A stretch of 64,000 nucleotides of DNA from an uncultured Actinomycetes bacterium. GTDB lineage: Bacteria; Actinomycetota; Coriobacteriia; Coriobacteriales; Atopobiaceae. The position numbers and the translations under genes are program-made. This document shows positions 60,901 to 64,000 of the stretch, piece after piece (the first letter of the stretch is position 1; each line of letters opens with the position of its first letter). The notes under the pieces were generated by a model. That model was not told the origin of the DNA and ran no database searches. It worked only from the letters and a program-made list of their open reading frames with translations. The stretch covers positions 1 to 64,000 of the forward strand of contig OMWB01000014.1 in assembly GCA_900314645.1 (NCBI GenBank), given 5' to 3'.

Positions 60901-61360
60901 AGACGAGGCGTTGGTCGCGCTGGATAGCAACCTCGTGCAGGCCATCGGCATCGTCGACGAACAGCTCGTAGTTGGCGGCACCTCTGGGACGAACCTTAGG
61001 GTGGTGGCATACTCGCTCGAGAACGGCAAGCGCATTGGCGCGTGCACGGTGGGCGATGACTTCTATTGGAGCGCGGGGTTCCAGGTCCTGAAGGGCGAGG
61101 ATAGTAAGGGGGAATCGGGAGACCTCGTGGCCCTCTCGACGTCAAACTGCTACCTCATTGACGCCGAGTCCATGCAGCTGTGCCAGGTGTATTCGAACGG
61201 CACTTGTTACAACCCCTATCTCGATACCATCCTCTGTTGCTATGAAGAGCAGTACTATGCCACGAAGCGCTATTCGCTCGAGGAGCTGATGGCACGCGGT
61301 CGCGAGATGCTGGGTGACAACACGATGGGCGAAGAATGGCTTGATGACCACGACGTGTGA
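57902..61360 (+). CDS. TIR domain - membrane helix - beta-propeller protein (paralogue 2)
   Basis: This 1152-residue protein is collinear with paralogue 1. Its TIR domain (residues 1-130) has F-I-S-Y-R-H, I-F-R-D-E-D-E-L and C-S-P-R-T-S-E-S-T-W-V-Q-K-E (Glu98, the same position); then come a basic region (R-T-R-R-R-R), a membrane helix (about 189-208), the linker E-A-L-R-R-R-S-E-F-L-A, and a long propeller-like region. A Gly/Gln/Glu-rich low-complexity insert sits near 965-1005 with no counterpart in paralogue 1. It ends T-M-G-E-E-W-L. Same start context (GCGGGGG) as paralogue 1. Tandem duplication followed by divergence is evident. Confidence 0.85.
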   Translation: MSRESSERTYSAFISYRHAPVDTAVAKEVQFRLEHYHLPKDVKEQTGITTLAPIFRDEDELAITPELTKSIAVALKNSAALIVICSPRTSESTWVQKEINEFLSMHDRSRVFVVMAEGTADEVTPEVLLHRVNEDGEVVACDPLAANFRQDCKGQYRANEVTRLAAGLLGMSYDSLAQRALRERTRRRRIIAAVVFGLLLAFTLYTINMNLRIFRNYQEALRRRSEFLAGQASEMVDEGNTVAAMELALAALPADGSWDELFRPVVPEAVLALQRATNAGTLVAEDMTSFGTSEVYATGAEIAHLNISPEERYVAAADDTGVVTFWEVGKNAPIFSGRSALGRYNNLSHCFAMDAGKLLLAYNDGVVCRGTNGEVLWDYALAQDEDHASTICEMAYDQETQSRLVVATDRSVLILDINTGQLLYEHPYSEILGHDVPNVVWFSRKNSDSRGSTVVLSFLEDTEPDHFTCDVAVIDTQTGETFAFPVGTRACDRIGLLSDGSIAMLFSDDIGAMTSQRYENTTMVYTETSSSPYHIALYDSTTGDERWVKSVDSWQVCEERCFAEMVDFTSGRPLLASCFADCILFIDPETGETLNELRAPVSIVSACADTGGQLLLGVLRDGSRFEVSPVNTSVISYGLRRGSISKAKMMPTGDLYTASEGENVVSVFRSIHGDENLVMSGAGKMYTERTFPTKDGFLLLQYDYLEDEDYRKVSKLVLLDGASLNITWEMPLDCGEGLDWDLITYDEAENAVILMGSTNIEDAMVPRSIVKAWLGDRREERYPVKTCGEAELCVPGKGMGNVTRVDDIVVHGDPVYVGGKLYSQVRDATGTVGITVASLADKTTSCYRVVEGFGSREDDTGRRLVLKVDPTGRYVAYQDMLGTRADEDRTTVHRAGVLDVEKCSNTELSRKSASPRALTDEMQVMDLFAWSDDGSCLAYVCEDGVTVYATTPGKRRELRSWTKARGATRQPAEQGTQNGEAREGLVASAEGSSGVQGGQGDEALVALDSNLVQAIGIVDEQLVVGGTSGTNLRVVAYSLENGKRIGACTVGDDFYWSAGFQVLKGEDSKGESGDLVALSTSNCYLIDAESMQLCQVYSNGTCYNPYLDTILCCYEEQYYATKRYSLEELMARGREMLGDNTMGEEWLDDHDV

Positions 61361-61555
61361 GGCGCACGCTGCGTCAACTCCGCAACCAGCCGCATCAGGA
61401 GGGTCGGACCCTCGTGGTGCGCTCGGCATCTAGATGTGTAACGAGGTCGTTTCCGGGCATTCCGTAGACGGGTGCCTTTCCATACACTCCTTATCAACAA
61501 CCGCATAGCGTTGCCAAAACCTTTGAAGCGGAAGTAAAACCTGCAGAGGCGCATA

Positions 61556-61809
61556 CAGAGAGTTCGGGTGGCTGAGATCCGAGCAGTAGCTGGTAGGCAT
61601 AATGGACCCGCTGAGGGCGCGAAGAATCCTTGGGAACCCAAGGGGGAAGTCGCGACGGAGGCCCCCGTCATAGGGCAGGGAAGTGATGGCTTCCCACAGA
61701 GAGAGCGGGCATGCGTGCCCGTTAATCGAGGTGGCACCGCAGGTGTCTGTGTTTGCACACGTAGACGCTTGTCCTCGAGACCCCTATAGGTCGAGGATGG
61801 GCGTTTTTT
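61556..61809 (+). promoter_or_regulatory. T-box riboswitch (Trp type) upstream of trpB2
   Basis: The leader has the T-box sequence AGGTGGCACCGC at 61729-61740. A stem I region (about 61556-61625) contains a candidate specifier TGG (Trp) followed by A at 61603-61606, flanked by CGGGT and ACCCG pairing. A 3' terminator stem (61765-61803: ACGC and TCCTCGA arms pairing with TCGAGGA and GCGT) is followed by TTTTTT at 61804-61809. Uncharged tRNA-Trp would favour read-through into the gene at 61870. The upstream 61361-61555 stretch holds no gene. Confidence 0.85.
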
Positions 61810-61869
61810 CATGGCTTGAGGCCAGGACCCGTCCTCAAAGCGCCAACTGGCGCAGAAAGGAGGCCGACC

Positions 61870-63279
61870 ATGGCCGAGCAGCACCCGTATCGCATCTACC
61901 TGTCCGAAGACCAGATTCCCACCAGCTATTACAACCTGCGAGCCGACATGCCGACAAAGCCCGGCCGCATGCTCTTGCCCAACGGCGTGCCCGCTGAGGT
62001 GGCTCACATCGCGCCGGTCTTTGCCGAGGAGCTCTGCCGTCAGGAGCTTGATGACGATACGCAGTACGTGCCCATTCCCGAGGGCATCCGCGAGATGTAC
62101 AAGATCTATCGCCCCAGCCCGCTGTGCCGCGCCTACAACCTGGAGAAGGCCCTGGGCACTCCCGCCAAGATCTACTACAAGTTCGAGGGAAACAACACGA
62201 GCGGCTCGCACAAGCTCAACTCCGCGCTTGCCCAGGCGTACTACGCCTACCAGCAGGGTCTTTCCACCATCACCACCGAGACGGGCGCTGGTCAGTGGGG
62301 AACCGCCCTCTCCGAGGCCGCGGCGCGCTTTGGCCTTGAGTGCGACGTCTTCATGGTGCGTGCGAGCTACCAGCAGAAACCGTTCCGTCGCTCCGTGATG
62401 GAGACCTTTGGCGCGCAGGTCACGCCGAGTCCCTCGGACACCACCGAGATTGGTCGCAAGATGCTCGAGAACCCCGACAACTACACCGGTTCGCTGGGCA
62501 CGGCCATCTCGGAGGCCGTTGAGCGTGCGCTGCACGTGCCTGAGAACCGCGGCCGTTACCAGCTGGGAAGCGTGCTCAACCAGGTTCTGCTGCACCAGTC
62601 GATCATCGGCTTGGAGTGCGAGACGGCCTTTGAGCAGCTGGGCGAGTACCCTGACGTGGTGGTTGGCTGCGCCGGTGGCGGCTCCAACCTGGGCGGCCTT
62701 ATTGCACCGTTCATGCGCGACAAACTCACCGGCAAGAAGCCCGACACGCGCTTTGTGGCCGTGGAGCCTGCAAGCTGCCCGAGCCTGACGCGCGGCCGCT
62801 ACGCCTACGACTATCCCGACACGGGCAAGACCGCCCCGCTCTGCAAGATGTACACGCTGGGCAACGGCTTCATCCCCAGCCCCGACCACGCCGGCGGCCT
62901 GCGCTTCCACGGCATGGCCCCCATCCTCTCCCAGCTGAGGGCCGACGGCTATCTTGAGGCCATCGCCGTCAAGCAGACCGACGTCTTCGAGGCAGCCGAG
63001 CTCTTCGCCAAGCTCGAGACGATCCTTCCGGCGCCTGAGAGCGCGCACGCCATCCTCGGTGCCATCCGCGAGGCCGAGGCCTGCAAGGAGACGGGCGAGG
63101 AGAAGATCATCCTCTTTGGTCTGACGGGCACTGGCTACTTTGACATGACCGCCTACGAAGCCTACAACAACGGCACCATGGTTGACCACATCCCCACGGA
63201 CGAGGAGCTCGAGGCGGGCTTTGCCAGCATTCCCGCCGTGCCGGGGGTCCAGGCCGCGGGCGGTCTGCCACTGGAGTAA
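61870..63279 (+). CDS. trpB: TrpB2-type tryptophan synthase beta chain
   Basis: This 469-residue PLP enzyme of the TrpB2 class has a long N-terminal extension, then R-P-S-P-L near 83 and the PLP lysine in N-N-T-S-G-S-H-K-L-N near 112-121. T-T-E-T-G-A-G-Q-W-G lies near 137-146, the phosphate-binding G-C-A-G-G-G-S-N near 275-282, and S-P-D-H-A-G-G-L-R-F near 337. TrpB2 enzymes are stand-alone in many organisms and convert indole and serine to tryptophan without TrpA. No other trp genes flank it. It is controlled by a Trp T-box leader. ATG 61870 follows AAAGGAGG. Confidence 0.93.
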   Translation: MAEQHPYRIYLSEDQIPTSYYNLRADMPTKPGRMLLPNGVPAEVAHIAPVFAEELCRQELDDDTQYVPIPEGIREMYKIYRPSPLCRAYNLEKALGTPAKIYYKFEGNNTSGSHKLNSALAQAYYAYQQGLSTITTETGAGQWGTALSEAAARFGLECDVFMVRASYQQKPFRRSVMETFGAQVTPSPSDTTEIGRKMLENPDNYTGSLGTAISEAVERALHVPENRGRYQLGSVLNQVLLHQSIIGLECETAFEQLGEYPDVVVGCAGGGSNLGGLIAPFMRDKLTGKKPDTRFVAVEPASCPSLTRGRYAYDYPDTGKTAPLCKMYTLGNGFIPSPDHAGGLRFHGMAPILSQLRADGYLEAIAVKQTDVFEAAELFAKLETILPAPESAHAILGAIREAEACKETGEEKIILFGLTGTGYFDMTAYEAYNNGTMVDHIPTDEELEAGFASIPAVPGVQAAGGLPLE

Positions 63280-63345
63280 CGGACACGGGACGCGACCCCG
63301 CGGGCAGCGGCGAGCGGCAGCTTTCTTGCTCAGACAGTCCTCGGG

Positions 63346-64000
63346 GGGCTGTATCAAAAGCCCCTGAACAGATGGCCCGCAATCACAGAACCGGCTGTGG
63401 CTGCGGGCCATCGTTTGTGCGCAAGGGGCGGAACAAGCCCTACACCGCAAGCGCGTAGGCCATCTTGCGGATGTTGTGGCCCATCGCGACCATGCGCATC
63501 TCGTGGTCGACCTTCTCGAGCCCGCGCAGGAGGAACCGCCTGAAGCCCCAGTTGCGCTTGATGTCGCCGAAGATGGTCTCGACGTCCACGGACCTGCGCC
63601 TGCGAAGCATCGAACCGCGCTCGGCGTGCAGCATCTCCGACGCCCTCCCCTTGAAGGCGTCGAGGGTGGGGTTCACGCGCAGGACGCGCACCGCCCCCGG
63701 GTCCTTCGACCTGAAGCACCTCCCGCGCAGGGGGCATGCCGGGCAGCCCTCGCCCACGTACACCCTGGTGGTTGACTCGCAGCCCAGGTCGGTCCTGGCC
63801 GCCTCCTCCCTCCGGAACGAGAGCGTGTGCCCCTCCGGGCACGCGTACGCGTCGGCCTCCCCGTCGTATGCCCAGTTGGCGGGCCTCATCGGGTCCTCGC
63901 GCCACCTGGAGTTCCTGCACTCGCGGAAGAACTCGTTGTGCTTGACGTAGGCGTCGCAGCCCTGCCCCTCCAGCCAGGCGTAGTTCTGCTCCGAGCCGTA
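63346..64000 (-). mobile_element. IS1182-like insertion sequence, left part (continues beyond window)
   Basis: The element's end is near 63346-63364 (GGGCTGTATCAAAAGCCCCT, typical of IS1182 termini), followed by a perfect 11-bp hairpin (63371-63381 with 63402-63412) and the 3' half of a transposase gene on the minus strand (63440 to the window edge). The other end lies outside the window, so completeness and target duplication cannot be judged. Confidence 0.75.
63440..64000 (-). CDS. IS1182 family transposase, C-terminal part (runs off the window)
   Basis: At least 187 residues are visible, from Y-G-S-E-Q-N-Y-A-W-L-E at the window edge to the stop at 63440. Features include the Cys-rich C-P-A-C-P-L-R-G-R-C-F segment and the late V-D-V-E-T-I-F-G-D-I-K-R-N-W-G-F-R-R-F motif with the third catalytic Glu in the DDE fold (V-E-T). 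The frame is open throughout the visible part, so no decay is seen. The first two catalytic Asp residues would lie outside the window. Confidence 0.9.
   Translation of the reverse strand, partial: YGSEQNYAWLEGQGCDAYVKHNEFFRECRNSRWREDPMRPANWAYDGEADAYACPEGHTLSFRREEAARTDLGCESTTRVYVGEGCPACPLRGRCFRSKDPGAVRVLRVNPTLDAFKGRASEMLHAERGSMLRRRRSVDVETIFGDIKRNWGFRRFLLRGLEKVDHEMRMVAMGHNIRKMAYALAV

Overview
The window is high-GC, densely packed bacterial DNA with strong purine-rich ribosome binding sites, many ATG/GTG starts and 1-4 base gene overlaps. Gene content (Tat lipoprotein nucleotidase, TIR/beta-propeller proteins, TrpB2, PPK2, Nif11-type peptide remnant, GcvT-like demethylase with a LysR partner) suggests a gut or oral actinobacterium of the class Coriobacteriia, probably Olsenella/Atopobiaceae-like. 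The assignment is inferred from gene style, not from a marker such as rRNA. One tRNA-Glu(CTC) is present; there is no rRNA, CRISPR array or prophage.

Layout. 1-5.2 kb: a 41-bp tandem repeat block, azlCD, a LysR regulator divergent from a GcvT-like (LigM-type) methyltransferase with a textbook LysR box between them, two small proteins, and a second scattered block of the same repeat. 5.2-15.3 kb: a 5'-truncated phosphatidylserine decarboxylase lying back to back with a truncated membrane-protein tail, an acetyltransferase, a Tat/lipoprotein 5'-nucleotidase, TraX, a VanZ-VOC fusion, PPK2, a HAD phosphatase, tRNA-Glu, a DUF434 protein, then a second back-to-back truncation (Nif11-like RiPP precursor remnant against a SpoIIE phosphatase remnant). 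15.4-20.7 kb: a hybrid histidine kinase overlapping a substrate-binding lipoprotein, a small lipoprotein and an SGNH hydrolase. 20.9-27.9 kb: cupin, iron-type alcohol dehydrogenase, CobI/CbiL, nitroreductase plus a Suv3-like RNA helicase, and a deoxyribosyltransferase-like / HAD / SRAP group. 27.9-34.4 kb: a phosphorelay and c-di-GMP operon (REC-GGDEF-EAL-GGDEF, Hpt, hybrid kinase) and an HD protein. 34.6-44.6 kb: lipoprotein, tyrosine phosphatase, UBA-DUF4342 protein, TrmL, HD hydrolase plus STAS-kinase fusion, SDR, a queuosine-precursor transporter under a preQ1-I riboswitch, an acetyltransferase and a SpoIIE phosphatase carrying an RsbW-like kinase domain. 44.8-54.3 kb: NADH oxidase, a large membrane-anchored unknown, nitrilase, 2-hydroxyacid dehydrogenase, Tag, MBL hydrolase, a UPF0104-type membrane protein and gltX. 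54.5-64 kb: two tandem TIR-transmembrane-propeller paralogues, a stand-alone trpB2 behind a Trp T-box, and one end of an IS1182-like element.

The most distinctive feature is a set of intergenic palindromes. One family has a fixed 42-bp unit (GCGnATGTTGAC, 18 variable bases, GTCAACATnnGC) that occurs singly or as perfectly matched inverted pairs with stems up to 54 bp. Two smaller families share other arm sequences. The tandem TIR proteins, the two double-truncation junctions, and the switch-like STAS-kinase/HD/PP2C genes are the other items most worth following.
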